A DNA stretch of 64,000 nt, from positions 186,001 to 250,000 of the forward strand of contig NZ_FPCG01000003.1 of NCBI RefSeq assembly GCF_900116905.1, read 5' to 3'. The notes beneath the pieces were generated by a model, which saw nothing but the letters and a program-made list of their open reading frames with translations, searched no databases and had not been told where the DNA came from. Positions 54,167-64,000 of this stretch are shown here, in pieces. The DNA comes from Micrococcus terreus (GTDB lineage Bacteria; Actinomycetota; Actinomycetes; Actinomycetales; Micrococcaceae). The position numbers were made by a program, and so were the translations under genes. How positions within the stretch are numbered: the first letter of the stretch is position 1; each line of letters starts with the position of its first letter.

Positions 54167-56743
54167 ATGACCCCACCCTCCTCTGGTTCTGGGCGCCATC
54201 GCGCCCCTGGCGATCCCTCCACTCCGGACAGCGGCATCCCGGAGACTTCCGGCTCCAGCGTGGCCACCGCCGACGCTGACCGCAGCGCCCGCAACGACTC
54301 TGGCGCCGGCACATCCTCCGGAACCTCCCGACCCCAGCGCGGGCGAGGCATCGCGCTCCGGGTGGTGGCGGCCGTCGTGCTGGTGCTGGCCTGGCTGGCC
54401 GGCTCCGCTGTGGGCGGACCGACCTTCGGCAACCTCAGCGAGGTCTCCTCCAATGACCAGTCCACCTTCCTGCCGGCCTCCGCGGAGTCCACGCAGGCTG
54501 GGGACTGGGTGAGCAGGTTCACCGAGTCCGAGCAGATCCCCGCGATCGTGGTGGCCAGCGCCGCCGACGGGCAGACGCTGGCCGAGGACGATGACGCCGT
54601 CACCGAGCAGCTCTCCGCCTTCGGTGAGGAGCTGACCGGCGTGGAGGGCGTGGACCAGCTGATCGGCCCGCAGGTCTCTGAAGACGAGCAGGCCGTGGAG
54701 TACATCCTGCTGCTGGACGCCGAGAACGCCTCCCCGGAGGACACCGTCGAGTCCCTGCGTGAGGTGGTGACCGCCTCCGCCGGCGACGTGGCCGCGCTGG
54801 ACGCCGAGTCCGTGCACGTGGCCGGACCTGCAGGCCTGGCCGCCGACCTCGCCGGGGCGTTCGCCGGGATCGACGGCATCCTGCTGATCGTGGCCCTGTC
54901 CGTGGTGTTCGTGATCCTGGTGCTGGTCTACCGCTCCGTGCTGCTGCCCATCCTGGTGCTGCTGAACTCGGTGGGCGCGCTCTGCGTGGCCGTACTGGTG
55001 GTCTACTGGATGGCCAAGTGGGAGTGGATCGCCCTGAACGGTCAGTCCCAGGGCATCCTGTCCATCCTGGTGATCGGCGCCGCCACGGACTACTCGCTGC
55101 TGATGGTGGCGCGGTACCGCGAGGAGCTGATGGTCCGCGAGGACGTCTGGGAGGCACTGCGCCATGCCTGGAAGGGCTCGTTCGAGGCGATCACCGCCTC
55201 AGCGGCCACCGTGGCGGTCGCCCTGCTGTGCCTGCTCTTCTCCGACCTGAACTCGAACCGTTCGCTCGGCCCGATCGCCGCGACCGGGATCGTGCTGGCC
55301 TGGCTGTCCTCGCTGACCTTCCTGCCCGCACTGCTCTACGTGTCGCGCCGGGCCGCGTTCTGGCCCTCCATCCCGCGCCCGGGCAAGTCCCGCACCAAGA
55401 AGGGCAAGACCTACACCCAGCCCGAGTTCGCCGACGGCCGGAAGATCGCCGGACTGGAGCAGGACCACGGCGTGTGGACCAAGATCGGCGCGCTGGTGGC
55501 TCGCCGGCCCCGCGCCGTCTGGACCATCACCGCCGCTGTGCTGCTGGCCGGCGCGGTGGGCATCACGCAGCTGCAGGCCAGCGGCGTGGCCCAGACCGAT
55601 GTGCTGCTGGGTGAGTCTGACGCCAAGTCTGGACAGGAGCTGATCGCCGAGCACTTCGACGCCGGCACCGGTGCTCCCGCCACGGTGGTCGCCCCCGCTG
55701 AGCGTGCCGACGAGGTCCTGTCCGCGGTCGAGGAGACCGACGGCGTGGCCAGCGCCTACCTGACCGCCGAGGGCGGTGCCCCCGCCGGCACCCCGGACCC
55801 GGAGGCGATCGAGCAGCTGCAGGAGGAGGCGCGCGCCGCCGCCGAGGCCGGCCAGGGCGCTCCCGCCGAGGGTGCCGGACCTCCTCCCGGGGTGACCGGT
55901 GGAGACGGTGAGGCTCCTGCGGAAGGTGCCGGGCCGCCGTCGGGAATCTCCATGGAGGACATTCCCACCCTGGAGCCTCAGGAGGTGGACGGCAAGGTCT
56001 ACCTGCAGGCCACCCTGGAGAACCAGGCCGACTCCGCCGAGGCCGAGCAGACCGTGGTGGAGCTGCGTCAGACCCTGCACGGGATCGACGACTCCATCCT
56101 GGTGGGTGGCACCACCGCCACCGCGCTGGACTCCAACACCACCGCCCAGGCCGATCTGCGCCTGATCATCCCGCTCGTGCTCCTGGTGGTGCTGGGCATC
56201 CTGATGATCCTGCTGCGCTCGGTGCTCGCCCCGGTGCTGCTGGTGCTGGCCACCGTGGTCAGCTTCGGCACCGCCATGGGCATCTCCGCCCTGGTGTTCA
56301 ACCACCTGTTCAAGTTCCCGGGGGCGGATCCGTCCGTGCCGCTGTACGGGTTCGTGTTCCTGGTGGCGCTGGGCGTGGACTACACCATCTTCCTGATGAC
56401 GCGCGCCCGCCAGGAGGCCGTGCAGATCGGCACCCGCCCGGGCGTGCTGCACGCGCTGACGGTGACCGGCGGGGTGATCACCTCGGCGGGGATCGTGCTG
56501 GCCGCGACCTTCGCGGCGCTGGCCGTGATCCCGCTGATGTTCATGCTGCAGCTGGCGTTCATCGTGGCCTTCGGCGTGCTGCTGGACACCTTCCTGGTGC
56601 GCTCGCTGGTGGTCCCGGCGCTGACCTACGACATCGGACCGAAGGTCTGGTGGCCCTCCAAGCTCTCGCGTGCGGAGGAGCCGCGGCAGTTCGCCAGTGA
56701 GGACTTGGACGCCGAGCAGCGCCGCGAGCTGCAGAACGTCTGA
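54167..56743 (+). CDS. MMPL-family RND exporter
   Basis: An 858-residue transporter with 12 predicted helices after a polar N-terminus of about 65 residues. The proton-relay regions are IGAAAATDYSLLMVARYREEL-like (IGAATDYSLLM) and VALGVDYTIFLMTRARQE, typical of actinobacterial MmpL/YdfJ proteins. The second extracytoplasmic loop (about 520-600) has a Gly/Pro/Ala-rich insert with imperfect repeats (APAEGAGPPPG and APAEGAGPPSG) that contains a dispersed repeat copy (55934-55948). It differs clearly from the other MMPL gene, having no coiled coil. Drug or lipid export under MarR control is likely. Confidence 0.9.
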   Translation: MTPPSSGSGRHRAPGDPSTPDSGIPETSGSSVATADADRSARNDSGAGTSSGTSRPQRGRGIALRVVAAVVLVLAWLAGSAVGGPTFGNLSEVSSNDQSTFLPASAESTQAGDWVSRFTESEQIPAIVVASAADGQTLAEDDDAVTEQLSAFGEELTGVEGVDQLIGPQVSEDEQAVEYILLLDAENASPEDTVESLREVVTASAGDVAALDAESVHVAGPAGLAADLAGAFAGIDGILLIVALSVVFVILVLVYRSVLLPILVLLNSVGALCVAVLVVYWMAKWEWIALNGQSQGILSILVIGAATDYSLLMVARYREELMVREDVWEALRHAWKGSFEAITASAATVAVALLCLLFSDLNSNRSLGPIAATGIVLAWLSSLTFLPALLYVSRRAAFWPSIPRPGKSRTKKGKTYTQPEFADGRKIAGLEQDHGVWTKIGALVARRPRAVWTITAAVLLAGAVGITQLQASGVAQTDVLLGESDAKSGQELIAEHFDAGTGAPATVVAPAERADEVLSAVEETDGVASAYLTAEGGAPAGTPDPEAIEQLQEEARAAAEAGQGAPAEGAGPPPGVTGGDGEAPAEGAGPPSGISMEDIPTLEPQEVDGKVYLQATLENQADSAEAEQTVVELRQTLHGIDDSILVGGTTATALDSNTTAQADLRLIIPLVLLVVLGILMILLRSVLAPVLLVLATVVSFGTAMGISALVFNHLFKFPGADPSVPLYGFVFLVALGVDYTIFLMTRARQEAVQIGTRPGVLHALTVTGGVITSAGIVLAATFAALAVIPLMFMLQLAFIVAFGVLLDTFLVRSLVVPALTYDIGPKVWWPSKLSRAEEPRQFASEDLDAEQRRELQNV
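55934..55948 (+). repeat. Dispersed 15-mer repeat, one mismatch, in MMPL loop
   Basis: CCGCCGTCGGGAATC, read as PPSGIS at the end of the Pro/Gly-rich insert in the second extracytoplasmic loop. Confidence 0.7.
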
Positions 56744-56773
56744 GTCCGAGCTGAGGTGGGCTGAGTTGAGCGA

Positions 56774-56837
56774 ATTGTCGCGAAGCTGTCGCTCTGAGGC
56801 GCCCTGAGCGGTGCCATTCCGACAGCTTCGCGACAAT
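56774..56837. repeat. 18-bp inverted repeat with 28-base loop
   Basis: ATTGTCGCGAAGCTGTCG (56774-56791) pairs perfectly with 56820-56837. It follows the MMPL stop and precedes a second, tighter hairpin. Its size and TGTCGC wording recall the hairpin at 21407, suggesting a class of intergenic palindromes. Confidence 0.65.
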
Positions 56838-56868
56838 CGAGCGCCCTCGGGCACGGCACAGGCCCGGT

Positions 56869-56918
56869 ACGACGACGGCCCCTCACCTTTCGCAGGAAAG
56901 GTGAGGGGCCGTCGTCGT
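56869..56918. terminator. Bidirectional terminator with perfect 23-bp stem
   Basis: Arm 56869-56891 pairs perfectly with 56896-56918 around a GCAG loop. It lies between the converging MMPL and dps genes. The right arm contains GGTGAGGGGCCGTCGTCG (56900-56917), identical to the first 18 bases of the long dispersed-repeat unit at 348-369. Confidence 0.85.
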
Positions 56919-56942
56919 GACGGTGGCGCAGCGGAGGAGGCG

Positions 56943-57569
56943 TCAGGCCTTCTTGGCGGCGGCCTTGCTGGCCGCGCCCAGCTCGGTGCTGGCCTCGCCG
57001 GTGGCCAGGGTGCCGTCGGCGTCGGTGAGGAAGGAGCGCATGAACCACTGGAACAGCTCCAGCTCGGCGACCTGGCCGATCAGCATGTCCTCGGACACCG
57101 GGTCCAGCTCGCCGACCTCGTCGATGGCGTCCCGGTGGTCGGAGATGACGCCGTCGTAGACCTGGTCCAGGGCGGCCAGGTGCTCCAGGGTGCCGGCCCG
57201 GCCCAGGGAGTAGTCGTCCCAGCTGCGGTCGGCCACGATCGCTCCGGGGGTGCCCTTGGGGGAGACGCCCAGGGTGGCGATGCGCTCGGCCACCACATCC
57301 ACGAAGGCACGCACGGTGTCGATCTGCGGGTCCAGCATCTCGTGGACGCCGATGAAGGAGCGGCCCACCACGTTCCAGTGGGCGTGCTTGAGGGTCAGCT
57401 GCAGGTCGTTCAGGGCGTGCAGGCGCTCCTGGAGGATGTCAGCCACGTGGTGACCGTCCTTCAGGTCCAGCCCGGGCACGGTGTAGTTGGCCGGCTTGCT
57501 GGTGGTGACGGCGGACTTGCGTGCGGTCGACTTCTTCGTCGTGGAGCTCTTGGTCTTCTTGGCTGCCAT
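56943..57569 (-). CDS. dps: Dps-type DNA-protecting ferritin with a basic N-tail
   Basis: A 208-residue member of the Dps family, which forms a 12-mer, oxidises and stores iron, and shields DNA. The ferroxidase ligands are in LKHAHWNVVGRSFIGVHEMLDPQID and the later helix. The first 30 residues (AAKKTKSSTTKKSTARKSA) and the C-terminal ASKAAAKKA are lysine-rich, as expected for DNA binding. GGAAGG precedes the ATG at 57569; the longer frame to 57656 lacks support. Confidence 0.93.
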   Translation of the reverse strand: MAAKKTKSSTTKKSTARKSAVTTSKPANYTVPGLDLKDGHHVADILQERLHALNDLQLTLKHAHWNVVGRSFIGVHEMLDPQIDTVRAFVDVVAERIATLGVSPKGTPGAIVADRSWDDYSLGRAGTLEHLAALDQVYDGVISDHRDAIDEVGELDPVSEDMLIGQVAELELFQWFMRSFLTDADGTLATGEASTELGAASKAAAKKA

Positions 57570-57786
57570 GGATGACACCTTCCTGCTCGTCTGAGGTCCG
57601 CCCGGAGGTCCGGGGCGGAACGGGGCACGCCGGGGTGGACGTGCCGTTGCCCTCATCCAAGCACCGGGGGTCCCTCAGGGCCAGCGTTGTTCGCCACTGG
57701 CGTTCGCCGTGCGCGAGCAGTTCGAGCGCGGATCCCCGGGCCCGGGAATGAATCCGCGGGATGCCCGGTTGTACCCGGTGAACGAA

Positions 57787-57807
57787 GTTGAGTCCGCTCC
57801 ACTCAAG
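57787..57807 (+). promoter_or_regulatory. HAIR operator (HspR box) before dnaK
   Basis: TTGAGT-N7-ACTCAAG matches the HspR consensus CTTGAGT-N7-ACTCAAG in 13 of 14 fixed positions (the first C is G). It lies just upstream of TTGACA (57813-57818), the probable -35 of the dnaK promoter. The hspR gene is the fourth gene of the same operon, so this is the known autoregulatory loop with DnaK as co-repressor. A partial second half site, CGCTCAAG, is near 57851. Confidence 0.9.
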
Positions 57808-57812
57808 TCTGA

Positions 57813-57818
57813 TTGACA
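57813..57818 (+). promoter_or_regulatory. -35 box TTGACA of the dnaK operon
   Basis: Perfect TTGACA; the matching -10 falls near 57836-57841 and is poor, as is common. The rest of the gap 57570-57786 shows no gene. Confidence 0.6.
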
Positions 57819-57905
57819 GCGGCGGGGCGGACGTGACACCTTGTGTGTCGAACGCTCAAGGGCGTGACTGGCTTCGTACCAGCAACAGACCTGTAGTCCT
57901 GATGA

Positions 57906-59789
<1,884 letters not shown>

Positions 59790-59821
59790 CCCCGATGCTC
59801 CACCGCATCTGACCGGTTCCG

Positions 59822-59860
59822 GGCCGGCCGGTCCTGCCCTGACGGCAGGGTCGGCCGGCC
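59822..59860 (+). terminator. Stem-loop between dnaK and grpE
   Basis: The 17-base arms 59822-59838 and 59844-59860 pair with two mismatches over a 5-base loop. It may reduce read-through, so that DnaK is made in excess of GrpE/DnaJ, or stabilise the dnaK message. Confidence 0.6.
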
Positions 59861-59917
59861 TCGGAGCACCGGTCCACACCCCGTCCGCACCCACCACACA
59901 GACCAGGAGTGAGACAC

Positions 59918-60655
59918 ATGCCGCATCACGGCAACGAGGACGAGCACCAGAACGAGCAGGAGCCGGTGAGCTTCCAAGACAAGCGCCGGATCGACCCGGA
60001 CACCGGCAAAGTGCGCGACGGCGGCACCGCACCGTCCACAGACCAGGGCACCGAGGGGTCCCCGCAGGACGCGAAGGGCGCAGAGTCCGCCGGCGCAGCT
60101 GACCAGGGCGAGGACGCCGTGTCACAGGCCGAGCAGATCCTGCGTGACGCCGCCGATGCTGAAGGGCTCTCCGAGGAGGAGGCCGCCCTGGCCGGGACGG
60201 TCAGCGACGCTGAGGCTGGCGCCGGCTCCGCCCGCGAGGAGGAGCTGCGCACCGACCTGCGGCGCCTGCAGGCCGAGTTCGTGAACTACAAGCGCCGCGT
60301 GGACCGGGACCGCAACGTCGCCAGGGACACCGCCATCCAGTCCATGCTGACCGCGCTGCTGCCGGTCCTGGACGATCTGGACGCCGCCCGGGCCGCCGGT
60401 GACCTCACCGAGGGACCCATGGCCTCGATCGCGGCCAAGCTGGACCAGATCCTGGCCGGTTTCGGCCTGGAGCGACAGGACCAGGAGTCCCTGGCCGGGC
60501 AGGAGTTCAACCCCGCCCAGCACGAGGCCATGCTGCGTCAGCCCAGCGAGGAGGTCCCCGCCGAGCACATCGTGCAGGTCTTCCGCAACGGCTACGTACG
60601 GGGCGAGCGTGTGCTGCGCGCCGCCCAGGTGATGGTCTCCGCCGGCAAGGGCTGA
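59918..60655 (+). CDS. grpE: Nucleotide-exchange factor GrpE
   Basis: A 245-residue protein. A disordered acidic N-terminus (about 1-95) is followed by the long helix LRRLQAEFVNYKRRVDRDRNVA and the beta-wing domain ending FNPAQHEAMLRQPSEEVPAE and GYVRGERVLRAAQVMVSAG. AGGAG precedes the ATG at 59918. It releases ADP from DnaK. Confidence 0.96.
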   Translation: MPHHGNEDEHQNEQEPVSFQDKRRIDPDTGKVRDGGTAPSTDQGTEGSPQDAKGAESAGAADQGEDAVSQAEQILRDAADAEGLSEEEAALAGTVSDAEAGAGSAREEELRTDLRRLQAEFVNYKRRVDRDRNVARDTAIQSMLTALLPVLDDLDAARAAGDLTEGPMASIAAKLDQILAGFGLERQDQESLAGQEFNPAQHEAMLRQPSEEVPAEHIVQVFRNGYVRGERVLRAAQVMVSAGKG

Positions 60656-60720
60656 CCATCAGCCGCCCCGGCAGCAGCACAGCAGACAGCAAACGTCAGA
60701 GGTAACAGGAAGGAGGCGCC

Positions 60721-61725
60721 ATGGCCTCGCAGGACTGGGTGGACAAGGACTTCTACGCCACTCTGGGTGTCTCCAAGGACGCCTCGGAAGCCGACATCAA
60801 GAAGGCCTACCGCAAGCTGGCCCGCAAGTACCATCCGGACCAGAACCCCGGTGACGCCGCAGCGGAGAAGAAGTTCAAGGAGATCACCGAGGCCAATGCG
60901 GTGCTCTCCGACCCGGAGGACCGTCAGCAGTACGACGCCATCCGAGCGATGGGCTCAGGTGCCCGCTTCCAGGCACCCGGCGGCGCCGGGGCTGGTGCAG
61001 GCTCCGGAGGCGGTGGCTTCGAGGACATCTTCGGCGGGCTTTTCAACCCCGGCGGCGGTGGTGGCCGTGGCCGGACCAGCTATTCCACGAACGATCTGCC
61101 CCCGGAGTTCGCCGATCTGTTCGGCGGCGGTTTCGGTGGGGGAGGCGGTTTCGGCGGCGGCCGGAGCGGTTACGGTGCACCCACCAAGGGCGCAGATCGC
61201 ACCGCCACCACCACCATCTCCTTCGCCGGTGCCATACGCGGGACCACGGTCTCGCTGCGTGAACCGGACGGGGATGTCATCGAGGTCCGAGTCCCGGCCG
61301 GGATCAAGGATGGCCAGAAGGTCCGGGCCAAGGGCAAGGGCGCTCCCGGATCGGCTGGGCCGGGCGATCTGCTCGTCACGGTCAAGGTCAAGGATCACCC
61401 ATTCTTCCATCGAGAGGGCATGAACCTGCGCATCCACGTGCCGGTCACGTTCGATGAGGCTGCCCTGGGCGCCACCGTGGAGGTCCCCACCCTGGACGGG
61501 AACGTCAAGGTCAAGGTCCCCGCGGGAACCGGTTCCGGCAAGGTCCTGCGGGTGAAGGGCCGCGGGGTGAAGACCGCCAAGGAGACCGGTGACCTGCTGG
61601 TCGAGCTGGAGATCGCTGTTCCCTCGAGCCTGTCCGACGATGCTCGCGCCGCCGTGGAGGCCTACGCCGCCGCCTCGGCCGGTCACAACCCGAGGGCAGG
61701 ACTGGCGGACAAGGCCCGGCTGTGA
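60721..61725 (+). CDS. dnaJ: DnaJ/CbpA-type J-domain co-chaperone without zinc finger
   Basis: A 334-residue protein. The J-domain (about 8-75) has the HPD motif ([10 protein letters not shown]). A Gly/Phe-rich region (about 80-155) and two C-terminal substrate-binding domains follow. The CxxCxGxG zinc repeats are absent, so it is the DnaJ1/CbpA type that actinobacteria keep in the dnaK operon. AGGAAGGAGG gives a strong ribosome site. It overlaps hspR by 4 bp. Confidence 0.95.
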   Translation: MASQDWVDKDFYATLGVSKDASEADIKKAYRKLARKYHPDQNPGDAAAEKKFKEITEANAVLSDPEDRQQYDAIRAMGSGARFQAPGGAGAGAGSGGGGFEDIFGGLFNPGGGGGRGRTSYSTNDLPPEFADLFGGGFGGGGGFGGGRSGYGAPTKGADRTATTTISFAGAIRGTTVSLREPDGDVIEVRVPAGIKDGQKVRAKGKGAPGSAGPGDLLVTVKVKDHPFFHREGMNLRIHVPVTFDEAALGATVEVPTLDGNVKVKVPAGTGSGKVLRVKGRGVKTAKETGDLLVELEIAVPSSLSDDARAAVEAYAAASAGHNPRAGLADKARL

Positions 61726-62285
61726 CCCCCCTGCCCGACCCCAGCACCCGCTCGTCCCGCGGTCGTCGTGACCGCCGGGGCGAGTGGAGTGCGCCCATCT
61801 ACGTCATCTCGGTGGCCGCCGAGCTGGCGGACATGCACCCCCAGACCCTGCGCCAGTACGACCGTCTGGGCCTGGTGGTCCCGCAGCGTCAGGGCGGTCG
61901 CCAGCGCCGCTACTCCCGCCAGGACGTGGACCAGCTGCGCACCATCCAGCGCCTGAGCCGGGACGGGGTATCCCTGGAGGGGATCCGCCGGATCGTCCAG
62001 CTCGAGCGTGAGGTCGAGCAGCTCCAGGGCACCATCACCGAGCTGGCCGGCCAGATCCAGGCCTTCCACACCTACGCCCGCTACGAGCGGGTCTTCACCG
62101 CCGGCGCCGCGGGAGACGTCACCACCACCTTCGGCTCCCGGAACAGGACCCAGCCCGACGACGGGACGCGGGCACGCAGGACATCACCGGTCCGGCGGTG
62201 GCCGGCTGCCGCGCTGACCGCGGGCACCTCACCGCTGGGCGTGGCCGGGCGTCGCTCCCGCCGGACTGCCGACGGACAGGACTGA
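61722..62285 (+). CDS. hspR: Heat-shock repressor HspR (MerR family)
   Basis: A 187-residue protein. The MerR helix-turn-helix ([20 protein letters not shown], about 32-51) is followed by the wing [12 protein letters not shown] and a coiled coil. A basic extension of about 60 residues at the C-terminus is longer than in mycobacterial HspR. The GTG overlaps the dnaJ stop. It binds HAIR operators, one of which is at 57787-57807, to repress this operon. Confidence 0.95.
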   Translation: MTPLPDPSTRSSRGRRDRRGEWSAPIYVISVAAELADMHPQTLRQYDRLGLVVPQRQGGRQRRYSRQDVDQLRTIQRLSRDGVSLEGIRRIVQLEREVEQLQGTITELAGQIQAFHTYARYERVFTAGAAGDVTTTFGSRNRTQPDDGTRARRTSPVRRWPAAALTAGTSPLGVAGRRSRRTADGQD

Positions 62286-62287
62286 CC

Positions 62288-63478
62288 GTGCCCTCCGGGC
62301 AGTCGGCAGGGCACTCGACTCCTCAGGGCACCGAACAGCGCCACCCCGGCTGGGCCGCGCGGCTGCGCGAGCGTGCCGCAGAGACCGCGATCGGCCTCAA
62401 GGATCGGCTCAGCCCCGTGGTCGGGGTGGCTGCTGATGCCGTCATGGTCTCCGTCAACGGTGCTGTCGGCGGGGTGATCGGAGCCGCGCACGCTGTGGCC
62501 GAGCACCTGCCAGGCGCACCCTCCTCCCCGCACGTGGAGCAGGTCTCCCGCCGGGACATCTGGGATCGCCAGGAGCGAGCGGCCACGCTGGCCCGGCTCC
62601 GTGAGGACATGGACCGCCGCGAGGAGCTGGGACCCCGGCAGAAGTCCGCGCTGGACGGGATCGTCCACGCCCTGCGCCGGGACTCCATGGATCGGTCCTA
62701 CCCTGGGCGGATCCTGCTGGCCTATGACCTGGGTACCCCCACCCGCCCACCCACGGCCGTGGTCGCCGTCGGGAATCCTGATCAGGCCAGCCACGTCACC
62801 TGGCAGGTCTCAGGGATGGGGGTGTTCGTGCACACCGCCATGTGGGGGACCGTGCGGGAGGCCGCGCAACTGTGCGTCTCTCAGCGCGAGGCCGGGGCGC
62901 GGAGTCCGTGCGTGGTGACCTGGCTGGGCTATGCGCCGCCGGGGCCGTGGGGGGTGCTCTCCGGTGCCGCTGCGCTGCAGGGTGGTGCCCGTCTGGCTCA
63001 GCACCTGCACGGCTGGTTCGACGCCGTGGGGCGGGGCTGTCTGCCGCAGGCTCACACCGCGGTGGAGTCGCACTCCTACGGGACGCTGGTGGCCGCGCGG
63101 GGGCTGCAGATCCTGAACCGGGGGATCCCGCCACGCCAGGTGGATGCCCTGGTGGTCTCTGGCCCGGTGGGCCTGCCGCGGGACCTGGCTGAGGACCCGG
63201 AGGCCATGGGTCTGCCGGCGGAGAAGGTGTTCTTCGCACTCTCAGACACCGACTGGCTCTCGGCAATCGGCTTCCGGCTGTCCGGGCGCAAGCCGTGGAA
63301 GCACTACACCCGTCTGCCCGTGCTGGCCGACGAGGCCCTGAACCTGGCCGGCGTGGTGGGGCACAACACCTCCCGGCACCTGCCTGAGGGCGGGTTCCTG
63401 CACCGCGGCCACGGCTACCGGGACCCGGGCTCGGCCTCCCTCTACCGAATCGCCCGGGCGACCACCGGGCTGGTCTGA
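62288..63478 (+). CDS. Alpha/beta hydrolase, DUF1023 family
   Basis: A 396-residue protein. GTG 62288 is 2 bases after the hspR stop, so it is probably the fifth gene of the heat-shock operon. It has no clear signal peptide; an alanine/glycine/valine-rich amphipathic stretch lies near residues 40-70. The nucleophile elbow is ESHSYGTLVA, where most of the family has GHSYG, and the acid/histidine regions are ALSDTDWL and GHNTSRHLP. The substrate is unknown. Placement suggests a heat-induced esterase or peptidase. A two-mismatch dispersed repeat (62763-62777) encodes VAVGNP. Confidence 0.8.
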   Translation: MPSGQSAGHSTPQGTEQRHPGWAARLRERAAETAIGLKDRLSPVVGVAADAVMVSVNGAVGGVIGAAHAVAEHLPGAPSSPHVEQVSRRDIWDRQERAATLARLREDMDRREELGPRQKSALDGIVHALRRDSMDRSYPGRILLAYDLGTPTRPPTAVVAVGNPDQASHVTWQVSGMGVFVHTAMWGTVREAAQLCVSQREAGARSPCVVTWLGYAPPGPWGVLSGAAALQGGARLAQHLHGWFDAVGRGCLPQAHTAVESHSYGTLVAARGLQILNRGIPPRQVDALVVSGPVGLPRDLAEDPEAMGLPAEKVFFALSDTDWLSAIGFRLSGRKPWKHYTRLPVLADEALNLAGVVGHNTSRHLPEGGFLHRGHGYRDPGSASLYRIARATTGLV

Positions 63479-63480
63479 CA

Positions 63481-63957
63481 GGCGCGGGTCTGTCCGAGCT
63501 TCCTGAGCCACTCCAACGTGTCGATGAGGTCGGCGAGTTGCAGGACAACCTGGCCACGCTCCAGACGGTCTTCGTGGGAGTGGCCATCACCTCGTTGGCC
63601 GTATCTGCCTTGGGGCTGCTGAACATCGGGCTCGCCTCACTCGCTGAACGCGCACGCGAGCTGGTCATCCGGCGAGCACTGGGTGCCCGTCGCATCCACA
63701 CGTTCGTCCAGGTGATCGGTTCGTCGCTGATCCTGGCCGTGTGGGTGGCCGCCGTGGCCACAGCCATCTGCTTGGCGGCCATCTACTGGGGTGTGCCGCA
63801 CTGGTTGCCTGAGCACTCGCCGGTGACCGCCCCGTCCGTACCCTGGGAGGCACTTGTGGTCGGCTTGGCGGCATCTGCCGCCACCGCCGTCCTCGGGTCA
63901 GTGTTCCCCGCGTGGAAGGCCACCCGACTGCCCGTGGCCGACGCCCTGCGTCAGTGA
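63481..63957 (+). pseudogene. 3' remnant of a MacB/FtsX-type ABC permease
   Basis: About 155 residues remain: the end of the extracytoplasmic domain (LQRVDEVGELQDNLATLQTV), then three helices with SERARELVIRRALGA-like (AERARELVIRRALGARR) and VFPAWKATRLPVADALRQ at the end, the classic C-terminus of MacB/FtsX permeases. There is no start codon with a ribosome site; the frame runs back into the DUF1023 stop region. The first helix, most of the extracytoplasmic domain and the partner ATPase gene are missing from the window. Codon use is less GC-biased than the heat-shock genes. Confidence 0.75.
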
Positions 63958-64000
63958 CACTGGCAGCCAGAATCGGCGGGTGCGCTGGGATCAGCGGAAG

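Overview
This 64 kb window is a very GC-rich chromosomal segment from an actinobacterium, most likely of the family Micrococcaceae (Micrococcus, Kocuria or Citricoccus type). The evidence is an HspR-controlled dnaK-grpE-dnaJ-hspR operon, an actinobacterial bifunctional-type Dcd, fused MrpA/B, leaderless GTG/ATG starts behind TANNNT -10 boxes, and many GTGA/ATGA overlaps. I see no prophage, intact insertion sequence or CRISPR array. Most of the window is ordinary housekeeping and transport DNA.

Region by region. 1-12.4 kb is an amine/polyamine and beta-alanine catabolic locus: the 3' end of a FAD amine oxidase-like gene, two class III aminotransferases, a CoA-acylating (methyl)malonate-semialdehyde dehydrogenase, PucR, Lrp and MarR regulators, and a complete spermidine/putrescine ABC importer. 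12.8-14.1 kb holds rpmB-rpmG-rpsN (cysteine-poor forms) and HU. 14.2-21.3 kb is an extracytoplasmic copper cluster (four-helix membrane protein, CopC, PCuAC chaperone, Tat-exported DyP peroxidase, CopD-CtaG fusion) followed by a lipoprotein and a small DUF6480-like protein. 21.5-28.3 kb has an NHLRC2-like thioredoxin/NHL protein, a flavodoxin-like protein, an unknown membrane-anchored protein, a HerA/DUF853 ATPase, an AEC permease and tRNA-Gly(CCC).

28.4-32 kb contains a decayed VanY-type D,D-carboxypeptidase, dcd and a UMF1-type MFS permease. 32.1-39.1 kb is a full mrpA-C-D-E-F-G cation/proton antiporter operon. 39.5-42.9 kb is a TPP riboswitch followed by an ECF transporter (YkoE-YkoD-YkoC). 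42.9-45.9 kb has a PabC-like class IV aminotransferase, an MFS permease and remnants of two further genes. 46-56.7 kb has two MMPL exporters, each divergent from a regulator (TetR, MarR), a cardiolipin synthase, and an unusual P-loop kinase-PabB fusion that overlaps its MarR gene by 4 bp. 56.9-64 kb has Dps, the heat-shock operon with a HAIR operator plus a downstream alpha/beta hydrolase, and the 3' remnant of a FtsX-type permease.

The most unusual signal is not a gene. A short motif, CCGTCGTCGGGAATC and close variants, recurs through the whole window. By eye I find about 11 copies with two or fewer mismatches, 10 of them on the + strand whichever way the host gene runs. They sit either between genes or in low-constraint protein linkers, in several reading frames. 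This looks like a polar, DNA-level chromosomal motif (uptake, FtsK-orienting or Chi-like) or a small selfish repeat. Two copies share 22 identical bases, and part of that unit also forms the arm of a terminator at 56.9 kb.
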